64,000 nt of DNA from Pardosa pseudoannulata (GCA_032207245.1 CM063498.1:96608851-96672850), one strand, 5' to 3'. Shown: positions 1-13,275, numbered from the stretch's first letter. A program made the numbers and translations. The notes: generated by a model from the letters alone, not told the origin.

Positions 1-2541
1 ATGATGCTGTTTTTAAGTGTTGTATAACTTAAATGTTGATTCTTTGAAGCAATACATTTTAGTTTGCGTCAAATAATGTATGAATGAAATAATGTATGTT
101 TTTATGAGTTGGAAGCAAGCATTAATTAAAAAATGAAATATGTAAATTTTTTTTATTAAGAATATACGTTGTAAGGTAAATTTGCAGATTAGACTCAGTG
201 GTGCTTGGTGAACATAACGATGGTAAAATAATTAAAAGTTTACATTACATCTTAGTATTAATATACTAAATTCTAAAACATACATTTAAATATATTCAGA
301 GATATGTAATGCACCTAATTTCTTTTGAAAGAATAAAGTATTTATTATATCAATACTTATATCAGATATTTTATAGGTAAGAACCATTTAAAATTATAAA
401 ATTTATATTTTAGATTAAAACTCTTCTGTTTTTTCCGATTGAAATTAGTGAAAGCTCGTTAAAGAAGAGCATCAGCACATAATCGGATTTAAAGTTAACT
501 TTTTGAATGGAAAGATGTTATGATAAGTAGACAACCCTTATGATGCTGTCAAATTTTTGTCTATGTATAGCTATGAACATATATTAGATTTTACAATTTT
601 ACCAAATTTGAGAGATACCTGATGAATAATTGTAAAATAATTCCTTTCCAAATCTGGCAGACAGAGAACAGACGATTAATTGCCTAAGTTTTGGATGAAT
701 CAAAATTAGTTGTTTGAACTTTTGTTTACATTATTTCCAACCTTTATATTATCGGTATCTATGCCCTTATTTCTTTACTATGCAGAGAGTCAAAACTATC
801 TCTGGCAATATTTTGCTTATAAAAAGTATGTATAACCAAAACAAAGATTCAGTACTAGTTCTTGTAAACTGTCTTCAAATCTTTGAGATGGCACATAAAT
901 ATCTTAATAAAAAGTTCTCTTCCCAAAACCGATGAAAATTGAGCTCTAATCCTGCTAAATACTTTTCGATATACGCACATATTCTCAATATCAATCCCAA
1001 TCAAATTTAACACTACGAATCTTGCTTCCAACTACAGTATAATCAATTAATTTAATGATACTGTTATGTTTTAGGATTATTATGATAACAGTCATAAAAC
1101 AATGATTATTTTCGCCGAGTATGAGCGAAAAGCCACGTCAAGAAAAGGTGAAATACTGAAATTTAACTGTTAAGTGATTCTCCGTAAATGAATCTTTTAT
1201 GTTATGAGTACTTATACAATTTTGTAACTAATAAATGGAGTTACTAGCTATTGTAAGGTAATTTATTTACATGAAATTAACTTCTGAAGAATGAAACATT
1301 TGAGTTGTTAAACATAATTTTCGAAAAAGAAAATTTGGTTTCAATATTACAGTGGTGAAATATTCTGTAAAATATAATATGTTTCATTTTATGTTGAACT
1401 ATTCTGTATAATAGCTTCACTCGAGAGATTTGATTTACCAGAATGGCAACAGGAATTTACTTTTACATGGTGAAGTAACTCCTGGTTATTAATTCCGATG
1501 TATAATCTCTTCATTCTCGTATTTAACCGTTTGTGATTGTCTGTATCATTTTTTAACGTCCTGTTCTGTTGTGTTTTCGTGTTCTTTTGAATGTATATTT
1601 TTCATTCTTAAATATCGATGTTGATATTTTGACCTTCGAAATACTATGCGAGTGCTCTGAATTTTGATCTAGTTCAGAAGTCATTTCTTCTCCCATGTGT
1701 AGCAATAAAAGTAATAAAATGATAAGACTAAACTTCTCTTCCGTTGTTTGTTATTCATGAAAAGTTTAAAAGATGTTCCGTAATGTAGACACATTACGGA
1801 AATTAGGTTCTCTAACGGGGACTAAGATTCCACGATTGGAAACTTTCGTTACTGATAAAATATGTATCAAGTTAGCATTCCCTATGCATTATAAATTTCG
1901 AAATCGTTTTTATCGATCCTCGGTGCTTTTTGGAATTTTAAAGAAGATCGAAGTAGAAAAATTTTCTTCTTAACAAATACTCTGCAAAAGAGTATAGACT
2001 TTAATAATTTAACTTTTCAGGTCACGCTTTAAAGAATAAATTTATGCGAAATACATACCGGTTTCGATAAAAGTTGATTACTAGTTTAGATGTCACTAGA
2101 GGAAGGACAACGAATAAATAGAGGGCGTTAATATAAGGTACAGATATTTCATCCACCGCTTATGTCCGCTAAGTATGAGCCATATTGGATTGCAATAGCT
2201 AGATGTTACCCTATGGGAAGGAGAAAGTATGTCGTCAGATAAAAGGCTTGCATTCAAATTTAAATATTTCTTTAAACTTTACAACGAGAAAGGACAGAAA
2301 ATTCGGTAGTATCTAAAACAGTATTGTATTTAAACAGTATTTTGTCTGTAATATTGTATCTAAAACAGTTTTAAAAAAATGGAAAAAAACATATATAATT
2401 TCAAATTATTTGTAAAACACTTTGGCATAGCTAGTTTTAAATACAACTATAAACATTTAACTGATTTTTTTTTTAACGAAAAACAAAATCATAGAATTGC
2501 TTGTCAGTCTGTCGTTCGATCAATTTTGATTAAACTAATCT
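1..2541. other. AT-rich unique DNA, no gene seen
   Basis: Stop-rich in all frames. The only open frames are under about 75 codons, with no recognisable motif. I see no tandem structure or clear transposon termini here. Confidence 0.5.
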
Positions 2542-2912
2542 TTAACCCCTAAATGCAGAGTTTTTTGTTTTTTTTTGAATAGGCCGGCCAAAAAAAATGT
2601 ATTTTTTAATGTAAAAAACACAATTTAGAACGTTGTCTTGACAAAGAAAATACAAAAATAATGAAAACTTTTATTGCAATTTTGAATTTTGATAACATTG
2701 CAGAAAATAGTCGAATATAGCTTACAATCACGTGTAAATGACAAATATCAATAAAAAATTTTTTTTTTGCTTTCACATTGTTATTTTCAATTCTCGATTG
2801 AGTGTGAAAAATTATACAGTAAGTACAACGCCGCTCGAATTATCTCGAGTGTGCACAGTTTGACCAGTTTACCGCCCCCGAGTTAACTCGAGCGTGCATG
2901 TTAAGGGGTTAA
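2542..2912. mobile_element. piggyBac-like MITE, 371 bp
   Basis: The element is bounded by TTAA at both ends. The left end reads TTAACCCCTAAATGCA. The right end, read on the minus strand, reads TTAACCCCTTAACATGCA, so the inverted termini agree apart from a short indel. The right subterminal part holds two short CTCGAG-centred inverted repeats in a GC-richer patch. There is no ORF. TTAA target use and CCC(C/T)T-type termini are typical of piggyBac superfamily elements; family membership is inferred from the ends alone. Confidence 0.65.
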
Positions 2913-2950
2913 ATGCAAATCGTTTATTGGTAAGAATATTTTCTTCATAT

Positions 2951-3360
2951 GCAGACTCCACACAAAGGCCAATTGTTCCCCACTTCCCGGTGGCGATCTT
3001 GAACGATGATTTACGGGTTGCATCCAAACACTGGGCTACGAAATGAAGTTGAGCGCGTTGATTCGTCCGTAGGGTCTACTGCGCATCTGATTGCTTTGAT
3101 CTTTGGTGAAAAACCGCTTCCGAAGCCATCCTCTGCCAAGGTCATTTTATCGTCCGCCAACGTCAACCTCGATAAGCCGTATCCCTTTCAGACGGTGGTA
3201 ATGACTAAATCTTATGTAGCCTCCACACTATGGCCAGTTGTTCACCACTTCCTGATGGTAAACTCGAACGATGGTTCACGGGTCGTATCCACACGCTGGG
3301 CCACTGAATGAGATGAGAGCATTGATTCGTCCATAGTGTCTACTGCGCACTTAAGTTGCT
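2951..3360. repeat. GC-richer diverged dimer, offset about 264 bp
   Basis: Two diverged copies of a block of about 150 bp start near 2951 and 3216. Both contain the shared strings CTCCACAC, GGCCA, TTGTTC, GATTCGTCC and GTCTACTGCGCA in the same order. The block is clearly GC-richer than its surroundings and lies just downstream of the piggyBac-like MITE. Short open frames cross it (3006-3311 plus, 3242-3454 minus), but neither shows a domain I recognise. It may be a relic of a repeat or of old coding sequence. Confidence 0.5.
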
Positions 3361-3915
3361 CAAGTATGACTGGTACTCCAGTCTCCATAAAAATTTTCTT
3401 TCCGAATACAAGAAAGTAAAACTTCTTTTGGCTCAATTTTGCAGATTCTCTCACAGCTCAATGTACTATGGTAAACTGTTTATTACACCAGCAGACCTAA
3501 TCAGACCAGCTTTTACTTTAGTTTGGTGATTATTTAACGAACTTGGATCGATCTGAAAATGAATCAGATTAGACTCTAGTTGAACACTTAGAAGACATCA
3601 CTTATCCGAAGATATATGGTGTGTATAAGAATCATCTGGAGAGATTACCCAAACCTTCAGTTTTACGTAAGCTAATGGCAATAAGGTCGAAAAAGTTAAA
3701 GGTTCGATTATAAAAAACGTTTTAGTTATGGATAAATAAATGTATAAAAAGACAATATTTTCTGTTTAAAGTCTATACAAAGCTCACTACAGTCTCCCAA
3801 AGAAATTGCCGAATATCTCGACACATACCAAAAAAGTTACTTTTGCTTCTTTGTTTTCAAAAATAAGGATCAGGTTATATTCAATGTTGATAAAAACTAT
3901 TATTAAAACGTCGTG

Positions 3916-4260
3916 TCACATCGAGTTAAAAACGTTTTTAAATAGAATTTCAACGTATAAAATATCCGCCCTCTAAATGAAAAGATGTAAAACAGGTATT
4001 TCGAGTAGACAGCACCTCGAGTTCAGCGCGTAATAATTCATAAAATATTCATTTTTCGTACCTATCAATAAAAAGAGCTGATGTAAACTAAAAACCGTCG
4101 TGTTAGGAACGATTTCAGAGCGCAACAATTTATAAAACATTCTTACCTCTTAATAAAAACAGCTAGGTATTTCAGGTAGGCTACACCTCGAGTTAGAAAC
4201 GATTTCAAATCGAATTCCACTGTTTAAATTATCTAATCCTCTGAATAAAAAGACTGTACA
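3916..4260. repeat. Degenerate tandem repeat, about 4 units of 80-110 bp
   Basis: Successive units share the skeleton (CACCTCGAGTT)-AAACG-TTT...AATTTCA..TATAAAA...CCTCT..AATAAAAAGA. Unit starts are near 3920, 4014, 4100 and 4185. Divergence is high, so this is an old minisatellite. The flank 3361-3915 shows nothing I can name. Confidence 0.45.
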
Positions 4261-6196
4261 CACTCTCATAACAGTGTTTAGATTACAATTCGAGAAATCC
4301 AGACCCGATATGTTCGTTAATCTTTTCCCATTTCATCAATAAGTGTTTTGCTTTCTACCATTGAAGAAGAATCTTGTTAAATGTGAAACTAGCATTATAT
4401 ACCATTCAGCTTTGATATGCAGAAAAAAGCGCAAAAAATTGCGTACTTTAACAGCTTCATGCAGAGACATTTTTCAATACTTGTCTGTTGCCACAGTTAA
4501 CTTTATTTTCGAGATTTTATACATATTAATTAATGTTGCAATAAACATTGCTTTTTTCGGTACATTAAAGCTAACCGACAAACACAGAGTCAAAACATCA
4601 TGACCACTTTGGAGTTTAAAGAAATACTTAAAGATTCATTAACTAACTATGGTTGGGTATGAGACACACTTAAACTCACCTTTTTCAGTGAAGTTTCGGG
4701 ATATAATTAAATACGCATTTAGGTATAATGCACAAACACAATTCATACGAATATGTAAAAAATCAAATTTTTAAAAAATTTTTAACTTTTGGTAATATTA
4801 TATAAAGGACAAATAATATACAATTTTCATAAACACTGCATTATTTTTGAAAAACACCAAAATTCTAAAAAATTATATACAAAGTTTTTCTAAGGAAAAT
4901 TACAGACAAAATACAAAAACTGATTGTATATTAAATTCATACCTTTTTAAATTAATCTAATTTAATATTTAATATAATCAATAATAAAAAAAAATATTAT
5001 AAAAATAAAAAGTAATTATGAAATTTTTCAACATTTTCTAGTTTAAAATTTTCACAAATTGAAAAAAATTAAAAGAAAAAAATAATAAACCAATAACTGA
5101 AATTATCTATCATAAGTTTTTCTTCGATTAGAAATTACTATTTTTGAGGAAATAATATCAAATTATTCATTTTTAAAGCTGAAGTGCAAAATATTATGAA
5201 AATATTATTTTAAATTATTTAAATTTATTTACTGCATATGTTCTGTACGGTTGCAATTTTAAAAAAAAAGTAGATTTTTTGCAAAATTTATATAATAAAT
5301 AGAATTATTTCAAAATTTTCAAAACATTGCCAAAAATAGTTATCTTTTAAATTGTTAGAAATTTCAAACATAAAAAAGTAATTTAAACTAGATGTTTTAT
5401 CATATAACCAAATTTATCATAATTTTTTCTTAGTAGAAATACTTTCTCAATAAATTTTCATTTAAATTTTTTAGAAAACGACAAATTTTATAAATTATGA
5501 TCACAAAGCTATGGGTATATTTTGCAAAAGAGTATTTTCTTTACATAATCATATCTCGTCGTCATTCAATTTTTTAACTTAATTTACACTATCGTATTCC
5601 TCTTTCGAAACTGCATATGTTCTGTACGGTTCGTGATATGGTTATATAAACTTTGGGAATTATGAGAAAGGAACTGTTAAAAGACTTTGCAAAATTTTAA
5701 AATAACGGTTATATCTCCTTAAATACAGGAATTGAGTTTCCAAAAATTCAAGCAAACATTGCCAAATCTACAGTTATAAATTTCCTGCAAAAGTTGCAAA
5801 TTATTTTGAGCTATTTATAACACAGATCATTCATTTTTTCTTCTTTTTTAACCCCTTCGCGACCAACGTCTCGCATACGCGACGCAATGATTTCATTCTT
5901 ATCAGTCCAGCATTGCATCCATGATCTATGGTTGATATTGAGAGAACTCGTATGCGTAATAGTTGATCTGAATGTTTTATTTGAATCTTTAAATAACTCT
6001 TATAGTATTTGCGCGCTGTAAAAATGCACAAGAAAAGATAAAAGATAAATGTACAAGTCCTCAAAAAATCCCTTGAAAGAGTGAGTTTAAATGTGTTATA
6101 TGTATTGCCAAAATTACAGAACAAAGAAGCGAATTATGTGTTTAGAAATTTTAAAAAGTTTTAATTCCAAACTGGTCATAGTGTTTTGACTCTTCG
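4261..6196. other. Very AT-rich stretch, no gene seen
   Basis: Most of 4730-5560 is almost pure A/T, with A and T homopolymer runs. A 22-bp string beginning ACTGCATATG occurs exactly at 5231-5252 and again at 5610-5631. At 5848-5851 a TTAA is followed by CCCCTTCGCGACC and then a CG-rich inverted repeat (about 5868-5884), which looks like an orphan piggyBac-type left terminus. I find no partner end to its right. Confidence 0.45.
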
Positions 6197-6214
6197 TTGT
6201 GCACTGATGTTTTC

Positions 6215-7035
6215 AAACATCATATACACCCAATTATACTATATACTAAGCCTTTGCTTTTCCTTCCTTATTTTTCTGAACAGCATATACAGTTAATTCT
6301 ACTCTTTGTTAATCTTTTACTTTTTTTCCTTATTTTACGGAACACCACACACCTATTTCTACTATATGTTAAACTTTTGCTTTACTTTCCTCTTTTTTGT
6401 CGGAATACTATATACTAAGCCTTTGCTTTTCCTTCCTTATTTTTCTGAACAGCATATACAGTTAATTCTTCTCTTTGTTAATCTTTTACTTTTTTCCTTA
6501 TTTTACGGAACACCAAACACACCTATTTCTACTGCATGTTAAACTTTTGCTTTTCTTTGATATTTTTTGTCGGAATACTATATACTAAGCCTTTGCTTTT
6601 CCTTCCTTATTTTTCTGAACAGCATATACAGTTAATTCTACTCTTTGTTAATCTTTTACTTTTTTTCCTTATTTTACGGAACACCACACACCTATTTCTA
6701 CTATATGTTAAACTTTTGCTTTACTTTCCTCTTTTTTGTCGGAATACTATATACTAAGCCTTTGCTTTTCCATCCTTATTTTTCTGAACAGCATATACAG
6801 TTAATTCTACTCTTTGTTAATCTTTTACTTTTTTTCCTTATTTTAAGGAACACCAAACACACCTATTTCTACTGCATGTTAAACTTTTACTTTTCTTTGA
6901 TATTTTTTGTCGAAACAGCATAAACACCCAATTTTACTATATGTTAATCTTTTGATTCCCTATCCTGATTTTTCAAAACAGCATACAGCACTCATTTCTA
7001 CAACTGTGCTAAGTCTTTACTTTTCATTACTTATG
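6215..7035. repeat. Nested satellite: 56-bp monomer, 169-bp trimer, 339-bp hexamer
   Basis: The string ATATACTAAG recurs at 6241, 6410, 6580 and 6749, giving periods of 169, 170 and 169 bp. Each 169-bp unit is itself three diverged monomers of about 56 bp, sharing CATATACA..TTAATTCTACT..TGTTAA.CTTTTGCTTT..CCTTATTTTnCGGAACA. Units 1 and 3 share variants that units 2 and 4 lack (for example the GATATTTTTTGTC variant in 2 and 4), so the true repeat is a dimer of about 339 bp. The array decays into single monomers from about 6920 to 7035. Open frames across it (6197-6418, 6536-6757 and others) are by-products of the T-rich repeat. Confidence 0.85.
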
Positions 7036-8411
7036 TTTGCGCATTTCATTTATCTTTTACAATTTAATGTTCCCCTATAGAAGAAGACAATTTAAAATTC
7101 AACTGAGAACAAAGTTTCACTAAAACTGCATTGAATTTTTTCATACACTTGAAGAGTAGTTTGATTTTTTATGTAATATTTACGTTCTACAAATAAATTC
7201 TGTAGAAAGCAAAAAATCATGAATTAATAGCTTTTTGTATTACATTTATATAGTATTACTTAAAAATTTATAAAATTGCAAAAAAATCCAATTAAATTTA
7301 TTTAAAGAACGTATACTTATGTAATAAAATTTTCACAGTAATGATAAAAAATAGATATCAGTATAAAAAGTAAAATACTTTTTTAAGAAAATAAATATAT
7401 TGTTCCCAAAAGAGAACACTGTCATGTTTCACTATACGACTTAAATGCATTTTTTAAAAATTTAACGTAATACTAATGTTCCCATATGTGAACATGTCCA
7501 AAATCCTTAATGATTTTCTTCGGAAATTTCCTTTATTATTTTTTTTCTTATAATTTCACTTACATGAAATTTTACTGAATAAATATTTATTTTTGAACTT
7601 TGATCATAAAGCGGCATTTAAAAAGTTAATTTGCTTTTATTTATTCTTTTAGCTCAAACATTTCTGTTTTATTATACCGTTATAAGAATGACTTGTATCA
7701 GAAATCAATAACTTTTAAATTACTTTCCTTTTAAATACATTATAGTTAGATTTTACATAAGTATTATTTATTCAAAGCATTTTAATATTTACAGAAATCA
7801 ATTTGCTGGTTAATTTCTATAGCTTGAGAAAGTCATCATTACTCCAATTAAAATTAAAAAGTCTGGAAATACGAAAAAAATCTTACTGAAGTGGTGTATT
7901 TCATTGAAATTTTATTCAGAATATATACAGCTAAATGTTTAAAGTACATTTTTTCAAAGTTGGAAAGAAAAATATTGTAGAGAAAATTCAAACCCTTAAG
8001 AATTTCAATGATTTAGAATGCTTAAAATTTTCAGTCAAAAGTTATAAAAACTGACTCCTTAGAATTTTCTAACTCATCTTAAAAATATAGCATTATTGAA
8101 ACAATCTAAGAGTATATTCTAACAAAAATTCGATGAATAGATTCCCAAGAGAAAGATAGAATGAAATATGTTCTTTATGTAGGGTAGCAAAAAGGCTGTT
8201 AACATATATTTTTCATAATTTATTGTAAAACCTATTAAGAAATTGAAAATTAAAAAAACTAGCTTTTATTATGCATAAAATAAAATATATTGCTAGTAAT
8301 GTCCTAATTGAGGTTTACAGAATAAATATAATTAGCTTTTATTTGTATATAATATTAATTTCTAATTTAAAAATTTTAAACATTACTTTCCGGATAAGTA
8401 GATTTTTATAA
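7036..8411. other. AT-rich DNA, no gene seen
   Basis: No ORF with a motif. Two imperfect palindromes of the form TGTTCCC-N-GAACA lie at about 7402-7419 and 7478-7496; their meaning is unknown. Confidence 0.4.
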
Positions 8412-8570
8412 AAGGGGTAGACCAAACACAGATGGACTGACACGGTTAAGAAAATGCTACATTAAGTTGGAGTCAACCGTTAAAGAAATGTAACAGCGCA
8501 TGTTTCCCAATGGAAGAAGCTTTTAGATAGAGACTTGGCCTTTAGCAAGCTGTAGAGCTATAGAAGAAGT
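8412..8570 (+). pseudogene. Decayed 3' end of non-LTR retrotransposon ORF2
   Basis: In the frame starting at 8412 the translation reads, with stops interspersed, a W-T-D-T-V-K-K-M-L block near the start, then a V-G-V-N-R block, a Q-W-K-K-L-L-D-R block and finally a short C-terminal tail. The order (basic R/W-T-D-x-V-K, then V..W/R, then Q-W-+-x-L followed by a stop) is what I expect from the extreme C-terminus of many arthropod LINE reverse transcriptase proteins. At least four in-frame stops make it a relic. Assignment to a clade is not possible from this length. Confidence 0.4.
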
Positions 8571-9667
8571 ATATGTTTTCTTATTTTTTTTTTACATATA
8601 TTGCTTAATATATATTAAAATAATTAATTTCTTTCATCAAGTGGAACCTTCAGTAACAACCTGTGAAAATTTTTATTCTAAACAGAACTTTTTACTGTAA
8701 ATTGAGTCATAAATAATGTGTTTCAAAAAAGACATTTTCACTCCAAATTTACTATCTCTCCTTAAAATATAAAATATTTTATGGCAAAAGAATGTAGAAA
8801 GAAATAATTAGAAATAGACTGTTCTTCCGCCAGTAAGAAATTAAATGTAAATGACTCCTAAAGAGTCAATGGTTTTAACAACTTAATCTGCTTATGCATA
8901 CTACATAAGTTTCAACACAATTAAGTTTTATAAATTTTTATTGAATCCGACTTTACAATAATATAGTTATCATCATCGTAAGTATAATAAAAGTGAAGAC
9001 AATTTAAATTCAGCTGAAAACGCTTCACTTTCATTTTTAGACTTTCTAATCAAGAGAAGAATCTGTAAAATACTAGTTGCATTTAGAACAAGATTTACTA
9101 AACCATATTGACAACAAAAAGTTGAAACCTTCTACCATAAACGATAGTACTGAATTTTTCTGTCAGTACAGGGTGAGGCAGCATAATTTGCTTATTAAAA
9201 GAGCCAGTAAAAAAGTTATAGGTATAAATATAGTTATTTATACTTCTTATTTTATATTAAATTTAAGTTTATACTGTTTTAAAAAATGTGCCTAACAAGT
9301 GGAGCTTTCTAAAGCGATAACTCATGTATCTGAATTCTGAAGTTAAGATAGTTTTTCCAGCATAGCTATTTGCTATTGCACGATAAATATTGTTTTTTAG
9401 TTGAGCAAGTGTATGATCCTTGTACACGAAAGATGTCAGGTACCATTCAGGTCGTTACTAAATCTTTAAAAAATAGTAATTTATCACTTTGGGCCATTTT
9501 GTACCATTTTGAAACCACTTGCCGCAATTTCTGCACACATTCAGAGGGAATTTCTCAAGCTACAATGGTCAACTTGTTATGAGGTGGTGAGATCAGCTGT
9601 TTCCACCTTTTCTTCTCAAGCAGGTGTGGCCCGCTTAACAATGATGTGGAGACATGAAGTTTAGGTT
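8571..9667. other. No gene recognised
   Basis: Two open frames of 70-72 codons (9077-9295 and 9370-9582) lack any motif I know. They could be decayed transposon sequence upstream of the LTR-like block that follows, but I cannot show it. Confidence 0.35.
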
Positions 9668-9970
9668 TGTGACACTATAACATAATAGGTGTCACGCACC
9701 TGATGCATTTCCGATACAAATTGATATAGAGACATATCGATGTAACAATGAGTTACACTCCACAATGAGTTGGACTAAGCCAGCGCGGCAGACTGACAGA
9801 AGGACGAAAGCAATGTCAGTAACCCCTCCCTTCGGCCCCCTTCGACAACTGTTTTATTTGCTTCACCAGATTGTTCTTTATCAAAAATAGTACTGTAAAT
9901 AAAGAGTCTGCAAAAGGGTAAATCTTCGCTCGTTTGTATCTGGTGTCTTATTCATTGTATTATCTCAACA
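9668..9970 (+). mobile_element. LTR-like block A
   Basis: The block starts TGTGACACTATA and ends ATCTCAACA, compatible with the TG...CA rule. It carries a polyadenylation signal AATAAA at 9898-9903, followed by a GT/T-rich downstream stretch. It is GC-richer than its surroundings. No clear target duplication was found, and the second LTR of the element is not in the window, so this is a solo LTR or the left end of a broken element. Confidence 0.45.
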
Positions 9971-10024
9971 GGCTTGGTATAAGTTATTGGTACGTAATAA
10001 TCGATAACCTTCCTGATCTCCCCC

Positions 10025-10531
10025 AGCAAATGAGGGCCTCACAAAATGAGTGATGTCATGTTCATCCGACGTAGCGCAGGAGCTTTAAAAACGAGAGTGG
10101 AACGTGTAATCGGATCTTTTGGAACCGGTATCGCTAAGAGAGCGATCCACCCCTCCAGAGAGGAAAATTTTGCTGTGAGTCGCCTGCCATTTAGTTTTTG
10201 CTGTCTTCTGGCTGTGAGCCAAGTCCTGATTGTTAGACGACCAGAGTCTAAGAAGAGAAAGTTTCTCTTTCTTTTGCGGCCAAGTTGCCAGAAAAATATC
10301 AGAGAGCTATCATCTTCATCTCGGCGATAAACAGCAGAAGAACGGTTTTCTACATCTGATATCGGACGCAGAGCAGCTCTTCCTGGGGATCATTGTATAT
10401 AGTACCATTTCATCCAATATAACTTCAATAAAGGAAATTTAACTGTACTGGTTGTCTTGTATGGCCTTCCTAAGCATTTTTGCACTTTAGTCTAGGGGCT
10501 GAATACGTTACACTACCAAAAATATCAGTTC
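10025..10531 (+). mobile_element. LTR-like block B, next to block A
   Basis: A GC-richer segment carries a possible TATA-like TTTAAAAA (10084), an AATAAAGG polyadenylation-type signal near 10428 with a T/G-rich stretch after it, and a terminal-looking GTTACA (10526-10531). It differs in sequence from block A. Open frames 10046-10330 and 10230-10442 run through it but look like chance frames in a GC-richer LTR. The left boundary is uncertain by some tens of bases. Confidence 0.35.
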
Positions 10532-12935
10532 TAGAACTGTGACTGCGACGTTACAAACCCTACTGTTTTTTATACAACACAAAACGATAACTACAATATA
10601 TTAACCTGTAGGTTACTATAGCAGAGAGGAATTAGTCCTTAAGGAACTTCTCGTGGAATCAAAGAAATGTCAGAGAAAATCGATGTATGAAGATAAAAGT
10701 GAATAAAGTAATACATTGTGAAAAGCACCGATAATATTTTATTTGCACGTTTTCCACTGTACGGGAGCCACAATGTTTATAATTAACGCCTCCAGATTCT
10801 CACGTTTCATTTATTCGGTTAGTAAATTCTTTTTCTTCCAACTTCGTGTTATATTTCTTATCATTTTTAATTTTTCGATACATTTTTTTACGAAAAGGTG
10901 TAATCAGTTTAAATAACTTTACACAATCAGTGTTTCTAAAGTAATATTTTTCAACATTGTCTGCGGAAAGAAAAACTGAACTAATTTCATAAACATGATT
11001 GACGCCATTAGTCTTCTAGAATTTGTTCTAGGAAACAACTACACTACAGATTTGGAACTCTATAAACTGTTCCTACTTAATGTTTCTATTGAGCTGAGAG
11101 ATGCTTCTTAACTCAGAATTTTTAACTAGTTTCCAAGACTTTTTTAAGCCCTGTAAGCGAAGACAGAATTAGCGCTCTAGTGGTTGTTCTCGATTGATAA
11201 AGGGGGGTGGGACACTAATTATAAACCTAATTTTAATGAAAACATTAATTATTATCTTGCTTGGATTTAGTTATGTCATATTTGTGTTTTCCGTTTTCGA
11301 AATCTGTTTTGTTAATCTCCTGTTAAATAAACCTCGATCCAATTATTCGAAATGAAATTATTACTTTGCGTCAATGATAATGAAATCGTGATGCTGGTGC
11401 CATCTCACGCCTAGTTTTGAAGTCATGTTTTATAAATTTTAAATATCCGCAGTAACGAATTATAAACGTTATAACTACATATTTCAATAACTTATACACA
11501 TGATTATAATTTTGATTCTTTTTTATAATTTACGATATGAATGAATTTTATTATTTATTTCTGTTTTTTTAAATCATTATCCTCTGTTCGTTTCTAACTA
11601 TTTAAAAATGTACTATATAAAAATAGAGCATTGTATGATTTCATTGTGATGCTTTAATATGCTGAATCACTGCTTTCAGAGTTTTAAAAAGATGAAAATT
11701 GGTTTTATAAAGAAATTAAAACAATTACACAAGGAAGAACAAGACACCCTTAAGCACAGAAAACTATGAAATATGAAATTTTACTGTTAATAAACAAACT
11801 ATACAAGCGGTTAAAAAAAATTGCAGTTTAAAGACTACCGTGCAATATTTTACATTTTAGTTTTAGCATAACAGTTGATAAAATTATACATTCTGCATGC
11901 CTGCCGACCTTTATTTATATAAAATTGTAGATACACAACAGAAACAAAATATATAAATATGGCTTTTTATTACTTTAATTTCATAATTAACCAAAAATAT
12001 TTTTAAAAGGAAATATAACACTTCATGAGCTGTAAAAAAGGAATTTTATTAAATATATCGACTAGTTTTTTCCTATATTTCAAAGAGAAGAATATAAAAT
12101 GACATCTTCTGTAAAGGAAACAGATAGCTTTAATCCTAAATTATTTAAGAATTTATTTATTCATCTTTTTATTAGTATTTTAGGAAAAAGAATGTTATAA
12201 ATTAATGTTAAATTACAGATATCTTGTTTTTGGAATTCTTACAACGGTGATTTGCAATTCTCAACCTTCACTTTGTGTCGCCATCTATTTGTGTTTCTAG
12301 ATATTAAAAAACATTTTTAAATTTTTTAAAAGGGAATTAGAAAAATTAGAATGTACAAAAAAATAAAGAACTGTGTATTAAAAGGTATACTTAAGATTAT
12401 GCGTGTATAATTTATTTTATATATATATTAAAAACTTTATAACTGGTTACAAACAAAGATTCACCATAGACGAATTGCCCACTTTAAATAATAATAGAGT
12501 TGTTAGAAACTAGTCTTACTAAACTTTCCCATCCCAGAAATTCTAAAGTAAGACTTATTTATATTTTTTCTATAATGTACAAATTAAATGGCTATATCTA
12601 ACATTACACATACAGAATTTGAAATTAAATTTTCTTATCCCAAGTTAGGATTTTCGAATTTCTGTGCGATAAAAATTTAAAAATAATTTTCACAAAGGTA
12701 AAAGGAATCCAAAATTAAAACTTGAAAGAAAAATTTTCAAACATGTAAATTTTATCATACTATAAATAATTCTGTAGATTTTTGCCATACATGTACATTC
12801 AGATTTGTAAAGTTAAATTATAAAAATCTTTCTGTGTTATAGAAATGCTTTAAAAAACGAAAAAAAAGTAAATGGGACTTTAAAATGCATAAAAAATTGT
12901 TATAATCATTAGATTAATCCCAAAATATACTGTCA
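10532..12935. other. AT-rich unique DNA, no gene seen
   Basis: There are no open frames above about 60 codons, no tandem structure and no transposon ends that I can support. Confidence 0.45.
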
Positions 12936-13275
12936 GGAGATTGACTCCTGAATCTCGGTCTACAAATCTCTTACTTGATAAAACCAGTAACTTCGATCCC
13001 CGCAGGTGATGTGGATAGACGGGTTCTGGCCACGAAAGTATTTGTTTTTTGCCCCTACACTACTTAATCTCTAGCCAATTGATATGTTTTATTGATATTG
13101 TTATTGATACGTTTAGGTGATTGACTCCTGAATCTTGGTCTACAAATCTCATACTTAACAAAACCATTAACTTCGATCCCCGCAACCAATGTGGGTAGAC
13201 GGGTTCTGACCACGAAAGTATGTTTTCTGCCCCTATACTACTTAATCCCAAACCAATTGATATGTTAGTCATGGA
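12936..13275. repeat. 180-bp tandem dimer
   Basis: ATTGACTCCTGAATCT occurs at about 12940 and 13120, exactly 180 bp apart. The shared unit continues through AACTTCGATCCCCGCA, GTAGACGGGTTCTG and CCAATTGATATGTT. A fragment of a third unit starts near 13256. On the minus strand GGGGATCGAAGTT resembles a pol III B box, but I see no matching A box. The 70-codon minus-strand frame 13060-13272 lies wholly in the repeat. Confidence 0.7.

Noticed and set aside
6197..6923. Several overlapping Leu/Phe-rich frames resembling membrane proteins
   Set aside because: They are translations of a T-rich satellite. Duplicate frames recur with the repeat period and are interrupted by single-base differences.
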